NCBI GenBank assembly: GCA_023974075.1
Contig: CM043798.1
Location: 4,535,397-4,599,396 of the forward strand
Origin: Chaenocephalus aceratus
Lineage: Eukaryota > Chordata > Actinopteri > Perciformes > Channichthyidae
Reading direction: 5' to 3'
Length of the DNA: 64,000 nucleotides
In this document: positions 10,040 through 21,378 of the stretch, piece by piece
How positions within the stretch are numbered: the first letter of the stretch is position 1
How the letters are laid out: each line of letters starts with the position of its first letter
Program-made: the position numbers and the translations under genes
Notes under the pieces: generated by a model
Database searches by the model: none
Told to the model about the DNA's origin: nothing
Seen by the model: the letters and a program-made list of their open reading frames with translations, nothing else

Positions 10040-13000
10040 TATGTTGCATTGTTGGAGGAGCCTGGGACTTAAGATCTCCTACACTGTAGCTGCTGCTGTG
10101 CATATGACCATAAAGCCTTTGAATCTTAAATCTTGAACAATCTGTATATATACTGTATATAATATGTAAATCTATTGGCTTTGAAAACTATTTTGGCACT
10201 TGAAGTCTTCCTTTAAATCAATGTTCATCTGTGATAACCATCAGAACTGGATGTTGTATTTTCAATATGCATGTCTCTACATCAGTGACAGGCACAGAGA
10301 GGAACAAAATCATCCAAAGAAGTATGTGTTGTGGTGATCACGATTCAGTCATGTACTCTGAGTCTTCTGCAGTTTCCAGTTTGCAAAATCACAGACATGT
10401 GTCATGTGTGCGTGCCACTGTAAACTCAGAGTTATTGTTGGTGAACAGCCACGGGCTTGTTGGGTAAGCAGGTACGATAAGGTTCATGTAATCACTTGCT
10501 GTTGCCTTGGAAATAAATGTACCTTGACCTGTCGCTAAGCTTCAGATGTCAAATGTGATCAGTTGCCCAAACATTTCAAAAGCAGCTTTTGCACCGTTAA
10601 ACTTTTGGAACTCCTAACTTAATTACTGCTCAATGTAAATATTTGTGGACGTTTTTCATGAAGCTTGATTACTTAATTTAGTAGGTCCCAACCTTTTTGT
10701 TGTATGACTTTTTAAAGACATTCAAAGTGAACAACTCTTCATCAAAGGTTACTTATCCTGGGAGCTGTATGCACACTCACACTGTTGCATTAAAGTTGTT
10801 TAAAGATGAAACTAATCAGAAGTTTACAAACCAAAAGTCGAAATGTCACCAAAAAAACTAGATTTTTAGCAACCGAAAATATCTCATTCCATCTACTTCT
10901 GATAAAGTGCCTTGAGATACATTTGTGATAATACATCATTACAACTATTTACAACATTTCCAGTGCAATGCAACTCAAGTGAACTGAATCAGCCGTTTAC
11001 ATCTCTGTTCTACCAGCATCAAAGAAGCTAAAGACCCAGTAAGTTAACCCAAAGGTAACTATTCACATCCCAGGCTTATTTCAGCTGGAATGCTAACTTA
11101 CAGTAGCTGTTACGAATAAAGCTGTGCATTATGGCACAACTCTCTTAGTGTGTTTTGTCTTTTTGTATGTGGTATGGACCTTGAGTCTGGAATAAAGATT
11201 GGATATGTTCTAAGCTTATTCGGTGATAAGCCAAATAACAAGGCTTGTTGGGGCTAATAGGACAACAACATGTCCTTTTATAGAACAGTGTTTATAGTTA
11301 TGAATGCATGATGGAGGTTAATGCTATCTCACCAGTCTGACCCTTCTGAAGGCCAGCAGCAGCTCCAGGCTTTACGTAGCACAACACTGCACATTCATAA
11401 AAGATCTGCTGAGGCTCAGTTAACCCTTCTGGGAGTAACACGCTTTTAAAATGTTCATTCCACGGAGTCGCTGCAGCCCAGAGAATGCTGACATGTTCAT
11501 GTTCACGTTCCGATTTGGTCCCAGCTGTGGTTGGTTAACTGAGCGTGTGCTTGTTTGTCTCACCCTTTCTGCAGGGCCAGCCTCACAAAGCCTTTGCGGT
11601 TCTTCAGGGTGACGGAGTTAACGCCCGGTGCACACTGCAGAGACTCCGCTGCTCCTCCAACAACGATGACCACGGCGTTCCCCGTCCCGTTACGAGACAG
11701 CAGATAGTTAATGGAGTTCTTGTTCACTGGACAGATACCTGAGAGGGAACAACATGTGGAAAGATGATTAAATGTGGTAAGAAGTATTGCAGGGGAAAAT
11801 ACACTGACTTGTCTGTGTTCCTATTGGACCCCTTTAAAAAATGTATAAAGATATTATCATTCTCAGTCTTTTTTGGACTTGAATTGTTCTTAATGCTAGT
11901 GATGTTACGTATTGCGCCGAGGCTTCGGAGCGTGTCGAGTAATCCCCGAAGCTTTTTGTGAAGCATGTATCGAGGCTTGTATCGTTTTGGGCCAGTGACG
12001 TCATCGATGACAAACGAAGCCTTGCTGCCTGTCGATACCACGTGACTGCTTCAGGAAGCCATTCAGATCGGTTGAACCACAACGCTCATAATACCCATGG
12101 ATGTATACTAAGAACCATATTACCCCTCCTGACCCGGGCCCGGTGACACGATGGAATCAAGAGAGCTCAGACCCTCATCATATAGAGGTCGGAACATGTC
12201 ATAAGTAGGCTATAAAGAGATACAAGCATAAATAAATGTAGGAATAAAAACATCAATAAATACAGGAATAAATATGTTGCAGTGTTTTCAGGGAGCTTTA
12301 GTGGGTGTGCTGTGGCTCAGCTGGAAAGCAGTTGACTCGCGACGGCAGGGTCACTGGTTCAACGACTGAACAATACGTATTTTTTGTTGTTTTAAAAGCT
12401 ACAGCTAAATGAGATAATTGTAGTTAATAAATGTATTCTTTGATATGGTTTAGCCTTTCTCAGGAATACAAATCCCTCTTTGCAATGTTTACCAGCCTCC
12501 TTAGGCTTTTCAATCACAATCATTAAACTGGAATAAAAACAATATTGTTAACATGAAGATATGATTTTATGTTCGTTGTTTAGAGTTATTCTAAGGCTTT
12601 ACTCATTGGGAACTCGGTATGAGATAGAGCACACTGTTGAGATGTCCAACCTGCCTGTTTTACACACTTTGACCAGCAGGGGGGTTTGTGTTCAGATGAA
12701 GCCCATGATGAAGCCTCATGAGATGAACCAATTGGCTGGAAAGCTTCAAAGCTTCAAAGCTTCATCTCACCATCACTACTTAATGCATTCATATGCAGCA
12801 AAGCCCACACGTCTAGCACTAAGGGTGTAAGGATATGCCGGTATTGCTAAGAAGTGTGAGAATTAAAAGATGTAATTTTGATATCCCAGCACTGCTTAAA
12901 TGATTCCTGCTGATTTGTTATGTCTCTCTTTGTCCTAGAGAATTTTGAGAGCAATTCATTTCCTAGACAAATAACGCACAATAAAGAAAGTATTAGAATG

Positions 13001-15800
13001 CGTTTTTTACATTTTCATAGACATTGCAATATAGTTTTTGTGAATTATTTTTGTCTTGATAATAGTTTGGTGAAAAATAAATATTGTGACGGCAGTACCA
13101 CCAAAATAAAATGAAACTAATTAAGCTAAGCATGTTGAAAACAAAACGATGTTCAAAATCTGACCTATTGCAGCTCAAATAACATTCCTTAAATACAACA
13201 TAACACAAAACAATTATACGAAGGCGATTTACCATAGAAGCTTTTGGAAACAACAATGTCCAATGTGCAATGACCTTCAGTAACCTCTGAGTGTATGTAT
13301 AGTATCTGAGTAAAGCTGAAGCGCAAACAGCCCTGCAGTTAACTCTCTATCAATCAGTCAAATCAGCAAATCCAGGTAAACAGAACCATTCCAGCTGCGC
13401 AACAGGACAAAGGTCCGCTCTCTCCCAGATACACGTATCAGTGTCAGACTTTAAGAAGAACACACTCCAGCGCTCTCCACTTCCTCTCACCTCCAGACAT
13501 CAGGTAGTCTCGCATCACGGGCATGCAGAAGTTTCCTGCCAGGGTGGCCAGGGAGGGCTTGATGCCCGGGAATTTCTTAGAGAAGCCTGTAGCCTCGGTC
13601 CCAAAATTGCAGAAAGCACCAAAGCAGAAAATCCCGTGGGGATGGTAGCCAAAGATGTAGTTCCGGTTGGGCAGCAGGTTGTGGGTTTTAATGAGCTGGA
13701 GGAGAAAAGCACAAAGAGGAGCAGTGTGAGGCTCCTTCCATCCCTGATGGACCGGGACCATCTGACCAGAGAGATGACCTGGCCAATAGGGCTGGAAGGG
13801 ACCTTTCTATACTAACACTTATTATTATTTACACCATGTTCTCACATCATCTTTAGAGGTGTTTGCCCGGTTGATTTTATTCCTGGATCTTTTTGTCCGT
13901 GTCGATCTCTTTGTATCATTGTTTTGTGCCACATGTTTTATTCTGATTTCATAATCTTTAAAGTTGATTTATTTTACGATAAATCAACACACCTTACCAT
14001 TATTTGCTAAAAGGTAATTATGCTACAACCAAGGATTATTATTATCGTTATTGATTAATCTGTCCATGTTTTTCTACCATCATCGCTTGGGCTCTAAAAT
14101 GGAAGAACATTTTTTATTATTATTATTATTATTATTATTGTTTATTCATTTTTGTTTGTTTGTTATATATTATTATTATTATTAAGTAAGAATGACCCTT
14201 TAAAAAAGACGATAAGAATAATATACAGAAATATAAACCTGATTGAAAATAACTATCACATATTAAATGATTAAAGCATGCTAGTTTACATATAAGCAGC
14301 ACTGCACTATAGTATGTTCAATTCAAAATGTGATAAATAATAAAATCAGCTGTGTGCTCCTGTCTGTAACCCACACCAATATTTCCGTTTGTTTAAATAT
14401 GGTAGGAAATATGCAATATGCATATGAAATAGCACAACAAGTACACAACACGGTAACTGCCATCTTCCATTCCACCTAATCAATAATTGTCACAACCACT
14501 TGTAGGATGAGTTTGGTGCACAGCTAATGTTACAGTAGATCAAGGACAGTGTTATCAGCCTGAACCCAGCATGCTCTCCTCTGTCTGCTCAGGAACAGTC
14601 GTACAACCCTGACCTACATGGTGTACATGTTGTATTGGTAGCAATAAAGTACAACTTTAAACATGAAGCTATTTTGACCTCTTGTTGTCATGGTGAACTT
14701 GTCAAACTGCAGAATTCATAAGAAACCAACTGATGTGCACGGTAGACTTGGATTCTTCACAATGTGTACTTGGTAGCTAGTCAAACATGAAGGTTGCAAC
14801 CACATTAGCAGATAGATCCCATTAAAGATCTCCATCGTGCCACAGGACTCCACCTGATGCTCAGATGTGAAGGTCACATGTAACACTTCATATCGTGAGA
14901 GAAAGATATGCAGGCTACCGCATCAGAGCACCAACACGTTACAGACTCTGTTTCCAGTGTTGATGCAGACAGTCCTCACTCTGTTGGTAAGGCTGCTTTG
15001 GACTTTGACCATATAGCTTCCAGCTCATATGCAGACTAGCCAAATGGTTATGAGGGATGAGATCACTTGCCCTGCAATCAATTGATGCCCCACAGATATA
15101 TCCTGCTGTCCGTCAGTCGCAGGGCGGGTTCTGTTCATGCATGCGTGTTCTCTCCAATTCACTTCACTTTTGGATAGGTCTTAGGTTACATGAAGGTTAC
15201 ATACAGCAAGACATATTAGTATCATTATTATGAATTACTTTGTATCGTACTTACTTCTCTGTCAAAGCGTCTTTGAGTTTTTATAAAAGCGCTATATAAG
15301 GCTCATGTATTTATTATATTATTATTTTATAACATTATGATGACAAACATGGTTGAAGTAAGGTTAAGGTGATCATAAGTCAAACTAATTTATTTTTGTT
15401 GTTAATTTATTACGGTACAATGTCAATAAAATGTCTTTTATTGGACATTTTACTTCTTATGTACATGTCAATATATTTTTAGCTTTTTGTTGCACATCCT
15501 CACTTTAACTTCTTTTCTTGGTAGCTATATTTCAATTATCTTTTTTCAATGACTTTGTTCTAAAATGGAGCAACTGTCACAAAACCCAAATTCTCACCTG
15601 ATAAATAAAGTCTTCTGATTCTGATCATTGTTCACTCTCATCACTTAACGCACGTTTTACCTGGCTGGGTGGAAAAAGAGTGATCACATCAACCCACAGC
15701 GAGTGTGCAAATCAAAGCCATGAAAAAGGTCACATGTAGACAGTAGGGCTTCAGATTCCTCCTCCTGCGGTCACTCTCTTTGTTTTTTTAAACTCTGTAG

Positions 15801-15877
<77 letters not shown>

Positions 15878-16161
15878 TCTATCATTACTATACTTGGGGG
15901 ACCTACATCTTTTACATAGTCACATGTGGGGACTGGCTTCCCTTATGGGGACAAATTGGAGGGGAATCATTAATTTTAGGGTGAAGACTTAGTTAGGTTT
16001 AGGATTAGGGTAAGGTTAAAGTTAAGGTTAAGGTTAAGGTTAAGGTTAAGGTTAAGGTTAAGGGTTAGGGTTAGTCATGTGTTGGTTATGGTTAGGTTAG
16101 GATAAGTCTCCAGGAAATGCATGTAAGTCAATGTAATGTCCCCTGAAGTGATGTATACATG

Positions 16162-16233
<72 letters not shown>

Positions 16234-19200
16234 TGTGTTGTGTGTGTGTGTGTGTGGTGTGTGTGTGTGTGTGTGTGGTGTGTCCACACTGTCGATGTTG
16301 ACGTGCGAGGGGCTGAATATGCAGTGGGCAACACCTGAGGGCAAAACAAGCTCAGCGCTGCTCCTCCGCCTATCAGGTGGGACAAAGTCAAAGCTCTCAA
16401 CCAACGTCAAGCAGTCATCATAATCAACTGGGACGAGGTACAGCATGTAGCCGGCAGCTGATACCGGTCCTCCCTGATAAGCTTATCTATAATGATAAAC
16501 CTTGCATGGCTGGGAATCGATGAACTGGCTAGATCTACTGTACTGCCTACCCTAAGCATGCGTTGGAATCACTTTGTTGCGTGGGAGCACAAATGTTTTG
16601 ATGGTTAATTTCATTACTGGTTGGATTTCTAACATCTTCATACAGCTACTGTTATCTTGAGTTTTTAAGATGATCAATTAGCAGTCTGTGGTACACCGAG
16701 AAACTGAGTCGCCTACCCTGACTGGGAAGTAGTCCCGGAAATATGTCCACACGGTCCAGTTCCTCACCCAAGAGGACCTCCTGCCACCTAAAGAAGACAT
16801 TACAGATTAGAACTCACTTCACTACGGCTAAAGTGTTTCATTAGCATTCATCTGCAATAATTACATTGATTCATAAATAATTTAGTTTATAAAATGTAAA
16901 AAATATATATAAAATGAACACACAGGGTAACCTGTTTAGAATAATGCTTTTTCAGTCTACAAAAATAGTTTCCATTCATTGACAACGTAACAACATTTAG
17001 CAAATGCTAACATCAGTATGCTAATATAGGAATGGTTAACAGGCATGTGTTCAATGTTCACAAGCTAAATCTGGCTTGTTAGCATTTGCTTATTGCCATC
17101 TAACACAAAGAACAGTGCAATTCTGATCATGCCTAAACATATTTTAAAATGTCATCATCCTCTTTCCTCGTATAGGGGTAACATGTGACTGCTGTGCATC
17201 ATCTTTTTTGTCATGGTCATCTGAAATGCCTTGCCTTGTTTTGGGGTGTTCCAGTCCATGATGAGCCAGGCGGTGTACATGGCAGCAATCAGCCAGCAGT
17301 CAGTGCAGAACATGTAGATAAGCAGCACAGTGCAGCCAGCACCTGGGGGGGGGGGGGGGGGGGGGTGGGGGGGGGTACATCAAGTGTTTAAATACAGATG
17401 TCATTCTTGCAGATGACCTACAAATGAAAGGTTTAACTGAAGGCTTAGATATTCTGTGAAAGGCTGAGAGGTACAGGAGTCAGACGCAGAACCCTCCGTG
17501 TGCAGCTCAGATATATGACCTTCTTGACATGAGTCTATGAGACTACAAGATAAGTCTCCCATGTTCCTTTACTTTCCGAAGGCTTGAGTAACATGAGCCT
17601 ACACACAAACACACTGGCTCACCCAAGGCTAAGAAGCTGAGCACCCACTGCAGCACAGAGATGACCTGCAGATGTTTTTCCATCTTGGATCTGCAGGGCC
17701 AAACAGCCACGGACAGGTCCTGCAGGGCAGAGAGGATGCTGGAGCCGGTGCCTGAGACCAAACAAGAGACAGTAACAATAAGAGTTGTATCAAAATGATC
17801 AAATGTAATAAATACTTGTCTTTCGTCCTTTTTTATAACTAATGATGCATTGTGATTTTAAGAGTGTATATTATCATCTGGCCAGGGACAACAGCTGGAA
17901 TTAGCAATGATTGCTAAAGCTGCCCCATTTACTGTTTTGTGTGACAGTTGATCAATGGGGACTGTCTACGATACTATAAAGAAATAAACTAAACTAATAT
18001 CCAAGTGGGTGGGTTATTAAAGACACAGTTACAGAAGCAGATGAGAGGATACGCGATGCAGGCGTAACAGTCCTAGTAATGCTATTTGTCCAGAGCTGGA
18101 CATCAAACTAAATATTGACCTCCACACAACACAGCAGCCCTACATCCATACTCATTCCAGCCCTCTACTCACCAGCTGTTGTCAGTCCCAGCCCATGCTG
18201 GGAAAGCCATGAAGCTACAGAATATGTGTGCAAAGATGGAGCGAACAGTACAAGACACATTAAGAACAGCTAAGGCTAGTCAAGTGCGCACACAGACAGC
18301 CAATAAGAAGAGCTGCCCTCCTGGAAAGCACGGTCATCTAATCCCATCTGTGAACACTGGACTGCTGCTGGTAATACCTGTGAACTATGATGCTATGATG
18401 GCTTAAAGGCTACACGCGTGGGTGTGTGCCAGTGGCTGATGGGAGAGACCGGAGAATTGTCCGGGATGCTGGTCACAGCTGAATCGGCCTGCTTACAGCA
18501 TGTGGAGTCCCACTGGGTGCCAGATCAATGTGCTAACCAGACAGAGAGGAACACACACTGACATGTCCTGCAGAGGAAGCACCAGGTGGAGCATGGGCTC
18601 TTCAGTCAAAAACAGCTTCTTTCCCTTTCTTTAGAGGTGGTTCCACTCGCTGAAGACAACAGCCTTGATAGACTCTTCTACAGCAGCAGCGTCTGCTCAG
18701 AAGTTAATAGTTTTAAAGTCTGGCATGAAAAATACTGAAACACCAACAAAAACACTGAGAGATATGTTCAATTGTTCATACTGGCCATAAAGAGAAAACC
18801 ATTTAAATGTAAGTGATGAAGGAGCAAATCTTCAATCACGAACATTTAAGCTTCTCAATTTAACTTACATTTTCAATATTTCACTGCAGAGAGAAATTCA
18901 AAAATGCGATGCACATCAAACTGTGTTTGTTGGACTTTGTTAGAATAAGCAATAACAACCACATAGCACAAATCCAAGATATTATACATGCTGAGGAAAA
19001 GACATTTCAATTTCAGTAACCAGGCACAACATCCACAGTCAGGAAAAGTCTATAAAGTTCAAACTTCTCCCATGAATCCCTTACTCATATGCTGGACATT
19101 CACAAATAACTATTATTTTAACCGTCATATATATCTAATATTGTACTGCAAAGACATGCAAAATAGGGTTCATATACAACTCTGGACTTGAAAGCAGTAT

Positions 19201-19684
19201 GTTCAGTGACAAAGTGCAAAATCAGCATATTATATGTCGATGCAATTAAGAAAAAATCGACTTGAAGGTTAGTAAAAGGGGACACAATCCAGTCTTTACA
19301 AGAAACTATTTCAGGTTAAACTTTTATCCAAGAAAATCCCTGAGTTTTATGTTGGACTACCACCAACAACTCCTAATTTGACTTTAGAATTCAATACTTT
19401 GTTTTAACTGCAGAGAAAATGCTAACTTGGGCTGCACATAACACTGTTTCTTTAACGTTATTGGAAGCAGCATTCACAACCACAAACATGTACCAACATA
19501 CATTAGGTAGTGTGATATTCAGGACTAATCCCCTTTAAAATCACATGCAGTGTTATGGTAGTGCATGTTGGACATGTGTGTCTGTCACCCTCACAGGACT
19601 GTGTCTGCTCTCCGTACATCAGTTCACTGCTCCAGAGCTCTTACCTTTGAGGGCGCCAGAGTACGCAGCGAGGATGGTCTTCAT
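8989..19684 (-). CDS. dgat2: dgat2, diacylglycerol O-acyltransferase 2
   Basis: Eight coding exons join to 361 residues once one extra base in exon 7 is discounted: 19645-19684, 17623-17751, 17235-17342, 16717-16787, 13491-13695, 11564-11738, 9366-9569, 8989-9143. The enzyme transfers an acyl group from acyl-CoA to diacylglycerol, the last step of triacylglycerol synthesis, at the ER and lipid droplets. The start MKTILAAYSG fits vertebrate DGAT2. Hydrophobic stretches at about residues 43-68 and 72-87 are the membrane hairpin. The HPHG catalytic motif is residues 134-137 within YIFGYHPHG. RNRKGF-type (KNRKGF) and SFGEN motifs follow, and the C-terminus is DVLYIQ. It lacks the roughly 27-residue N-terminal insert of human DGAT2. 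Several residues differ from the vertebrate consensus as I recall it (FNFG, FCMP, SWVRNWTVW). Intron 3 uses a GC donor. mogat2, the sister gene, lies upstream. Confidence 0.95.
9366..9569 (-). CDS. dgat2: dgat2 exon 7, one-base frameshift
   Basis: Encodes ADLVPVYSFGENDVY, then after one extra base near 9521-9525 continues QVIFEERTYWRYIQKRFQKI and GFAPCLFHGCGLFF...VPYGKPITTI. The spacing to exon 8 fits a 203-base true exon. Read literally the frame is broken here, yet everything after it is conserved, which favours a sequencing insertion. Confidence 0.9.
9785..10137 (+). mobile_element. LINE 3'-end remnant in dgat2 intron 6-7
   Basis: GGAGGAGCCTGGGACTTAAG and a terminal ATGACCATAAAGCCTTTGAATCTT resemble the 3' untranslated end of teleost non-LTR elements, with an internal (TA)n tract at 10013-10039. 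No reverse transcriptase is left. The rest of the intron (10138-11563) shows nothing recognisable. Confidence 0.4.
11564..11738 (-). CDS. dgat2: dgat2 exon 6
   Basis: 175 bases encoding GICPVNKNSINYLLSRNGTG, then VVIVVGGAAESL and SVTLKNRKGFVRLAL. The glycine-rich VVGGAAE block and NRKGF are family hallmarks. mogat2 exon 4 has the same length and phases. Confidence 0.96.
11897..12778. mobile_element. hAT element copy A (TAGTGATG ends) in dgat2 intron 5
   Basis: Flanked by a perfect 8-bp duplication CTTAATGC (11889-11896 and 12779-12786). Ends TAGTGATG and CATCACTA are inverted and followed by repeated GAAGCTTC motifs (three overlapping near 12740-12762). A tRNA-like segment has an A-box TGGCTCAGCTGG at 12313-12324 and a B-box-like GGTTCAACGAC at 12356-12366. 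No transposase frame. Related to 21379-22224. Confidence 0.82.
13491..13695 (-). CDS. dgat2: dgat2 exon 5, catalytic HPHG exon
   Basis: 205 bases, residues 117-184, open throughout. Contains LIKTHNLL, NYIFGYHPHG, GAFCNFGTEATGF, FPGIKP, LATLAGNF and DYLMSG. Acceptor CTCCAG, donor G|GTGAGA. Confidence 0.96.
14110..14149 (+). repeat. (ATT)n microsatellite
   Basis: About twelve ATT units in dgat2 intron 4; a shorter run follows at 14165-14184. Confidence 0.9.
15235..15330 (+). mobile_element. SINE/LINE 3'-tail fragment
   Basis: CAAAGCGTCTTTGAG...AAAAGCGCTATATAAG is the AAAGCGCTATATAA tail found on several retroposons in this window. The 5' part is missing. Confidence 0.45.
15804..15877 (+). repeat. 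(TG)n microsatellite
   Basis: About 36 uninterrupted TG units in dgat2 intron 4. Confidence 0.97.
15990..16073 (+). repeat. Telomere-like hexamer tract
   Basis: Eight or more AAGGTT units (16010-16061), bordered by TTAGGATTAGGG and GGGTTAGGGTTAG. These are near-variants of the vertebrate TTAGGG telomere repeat, lying between two TG microsatellites. Confidence 0.85.
16165..16283 (+). repeat. Interrupted (TG)n microsatellite
   Basis: TG units with GTGTGGTGTG interruptions near 16232-16282. It makes long but spurious open frames of repeated Cys-Val and His-Thr. Confidence 0.97.
16717..16787 (-). CDS. dgat2: dgat2 exon 4
   Basis: Encodes GRRSSWVRNWTVWTYFRDYF then PVR, matching the WxVWxYFRDYFP block. 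Acceptor TTTAG, donor AGG|GTAGGC. mogat2 encodes the equivalent segment without an intervening intron. Confidence 0.93.
17235..17342 (-). CDS. dgat2: dgat2 exon 3, ending at a GC donor
   Basis: Encodes the second hydrophobic stretch (TVLLIYMFCTDCWLIAAMY) and DWNTPKQ. The conserved KxGGRR junction with exon 4 requires the donor ACAAG|GCAAGG, a classic GC-AG site. No GT within 30 bases keeps the frame. Its acceptor abuts the poly-G (poly-C on the coding strand) run at 17345-17375. Confidence 0.92.
17345..17375 (+). repeat. Poly-G run at the dgat2 intron 2 acceptor
   Basis: 21 G, one T, then 9 G. On the coding strand this is a poly-C tract directly before the CAG acceptor of exon 3, so it is also the polypyrimidine tract. 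Its length is probably not reliable in an assembly. Confidence 0.9.
17623..17751 (-). CDS. dgat2: dgat2 exon 2
   Basis: Encodes residues 14-56, including GTGSSILSALQDL and HLQVISVLQWVLSFLALG, the first part of the membrane hairpin. Acceptor CTCAG, donor G|GTGAGC. Confidence 0.95.
17752..19644 (-). other. dgat2: dgat2 intron 1
   Basis: About 1.9 kb with no recognised repeat or exon. The 75-codon open frame at 18179 matches nothing I know. Confidence 0.6.
19645..19684 (-). CDS. dgat2: dgat2 exon 1
   Basis: Encodes MKTILAAYSGALK plus one base of the next codon; donor G|GTAAGA. The ATG is the only one consistent with the conserved N-terminus. Confidence 0.93.
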
Positions 19685-19990
19685 AGCTGAGCTTCAGGAT
19701 GGAGAGGCGGGACTGAGAGAGGAACGCTCAGATGTTGGTTTGCGGGCTGTCAGGATCATAAATCCAGCCTACAGCTCCTCGGACACGGCTGCCTGCGACT
19801 GCGGCTCCCCGACGTGTAGAGCCGGCCTTTAACGAGCGGGGGAGGAGCCTGGAGCCGGGTCTGGGTGGATTAATAATATAGCCACAAGACGTCTGGACGG
19901 GATGCGGTGGGTGCTGCTGTTGTCTGTATTTATTGGGGCAGTCACGTGGGTCAGCTGGGAGCAACATGGAGCAGGATTTGACCATTTGAC
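19685..19990 (-). promoter_or_regulatory. dgat2: dgat2 5' flank and candidate promoter
   Basis: Upstream of the ATG on the minus strand is a TATATTATTAAT motif (TATATT at 19875-19880), then a pyrimidine/GC-rich stretch with CTCCTCCCCC, then about 190 bases of likely 5' UTR. The TATA-like site would place transcription start near 19845. This is inferred from sequence alone. Confidence 0.35.
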
Positions 19991-20256
19991 CATTGACCCT
20001 GCCTCACCTCCTCACAGGTGGGGATGGGAGGAGTGGGGGTTTCAAACATGTTTGTTTTTTCCTAAACATTTTCCTTTCCTTGTTATTTTACAACATACAA
20101 CTATGTATATACTTATGAGGACATGGTTATTTATAATGCTACTAATGTTATTGGTAAATGTACTGCAATTAAATAGCATGTTTCCATTTTTTGCAACCTT
20201 TCAAAGCCCTTTTACTTTTACATTTACATTTTAGTCAGCATTCACCCGTTAACATA

Positions 20257-21010
20257 TGGCGCGTTTCCACTGCAGCGGGTAGCTCGCTTTAAGCGTGCAG
20301 AGCCGTGCGGGGCCCGTTTTTGGTTGCGTTTCCACTTGGCCTAGTTTTGGCCCGGGGCTACTTTTTCACCTTTTTTCTGGCCCGACTAAATCGTGGTTCT
20401 AGGGCCAGGAACAACCAGGCTGAGTCGGGCTGAGTATGCTAAACTAGAGAGAGAATCGCTGGCAAGGGGGCTACAACTACAACAAGATGAACATATTTGA
20501 CCGTCATTTAATTGTAATACACGTTTCAAAATGATGCCGAAGTAACAACACACTGATACCGGTTAGTAAAAACCATGAATTAATGCTTTGACAAGTCTGC
20601 AGACAGACGGCAGACGAAAAACCCTTTAAAATGTGTGTTTTCTGAATGGAGCTTGGCTAAACTAACGTTATATATGCTTCGACCGTCCACACTCACAACA
20701 ACGGCCTATACAGACATAATAAACCAGCGACTGTATTCGCCATGACACAGGCAGTCTGCGGTTTGTACTTGTTTAACTTTTGTCCAGTTTCTGAACAGAT
20801 ATGAAGAGCTGTGAGCTCTGAGTGCTAAGAGCTAACGGCTGTGTTGTTTTTCTGGGGCTCTCATTGAAGATGACGTCATGGCTCCGCCTACACTGCGTTA
20901 CTATAGTAACTACCCCAGTTCCTAAACTGTAATGGAAGAGCAGCATTAAAGTGAGCCGGGCCGAACCAAACCGAGCGAAGCTGAGCGAGGCCTGCAGTGG
21001 AAACGCGCCA
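20257..21010. mobile_element. 754-bp MITE with TGGCGCGTTTCCACTGCAG ends
   Basis: Left end TGGCGCGTTTCCACTGCAG and right end CTGCAGTGGAAACGCGCCA are exact inverted copies of 19 bases. The flanks are ATA on both sides, a possible 3-bp duplication, which would fit a Harbinger-related element. No coding frame of note. Confidence 0.8.
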
Positions 21011-21378
21011 ATACATTCATACAGAGGCCACACAAGGGGCCACCTCAGGGAGACTGACATTCACAAACATTCCCACACCGTCGGCCATCGGGAGCAGTTT
21101 GGGGTCAAGTATTTTGCCTGAGAACAAATCGACATGGCAGGGGATGGGATCCAAACACCGACTTCAGATTGGTAATGTTCTCATTATCATTCTTTTTGTT
21201 GTGTTGCGTCTTTTTGAGAAATGCCATACTGCTAGAAGTTTCTTATTGTGTTCCTATTGAATGCCTTACAAAACATGTTGCACAGCCCTAAATATTGTTG
21301 CAGAGATGTTGCACTGAACGTGACTTCAGTGTGGACAGCTGTGGGTTCAGTTGTGAAAAGTTCAAACTACCAGGTAAG

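Noticed and set aside
13441..13815. Plus-strand open frame over dgat2 exon 5
   Set aside because: It is the antisense shadow of the conserved minus-strand exon.
16075..16446. Open frames of His-Thr or Cys-Val at 15804-16446, 49871, 54839-55161 and 56616-57133
   Set aside because: They are translations of TG/CA microsatellites.
18179..18406. Open frame in dgat2 intron 1 as a possible extra gene
   Set aside because: Short, no known motif and no supporting splice or promoter signals.
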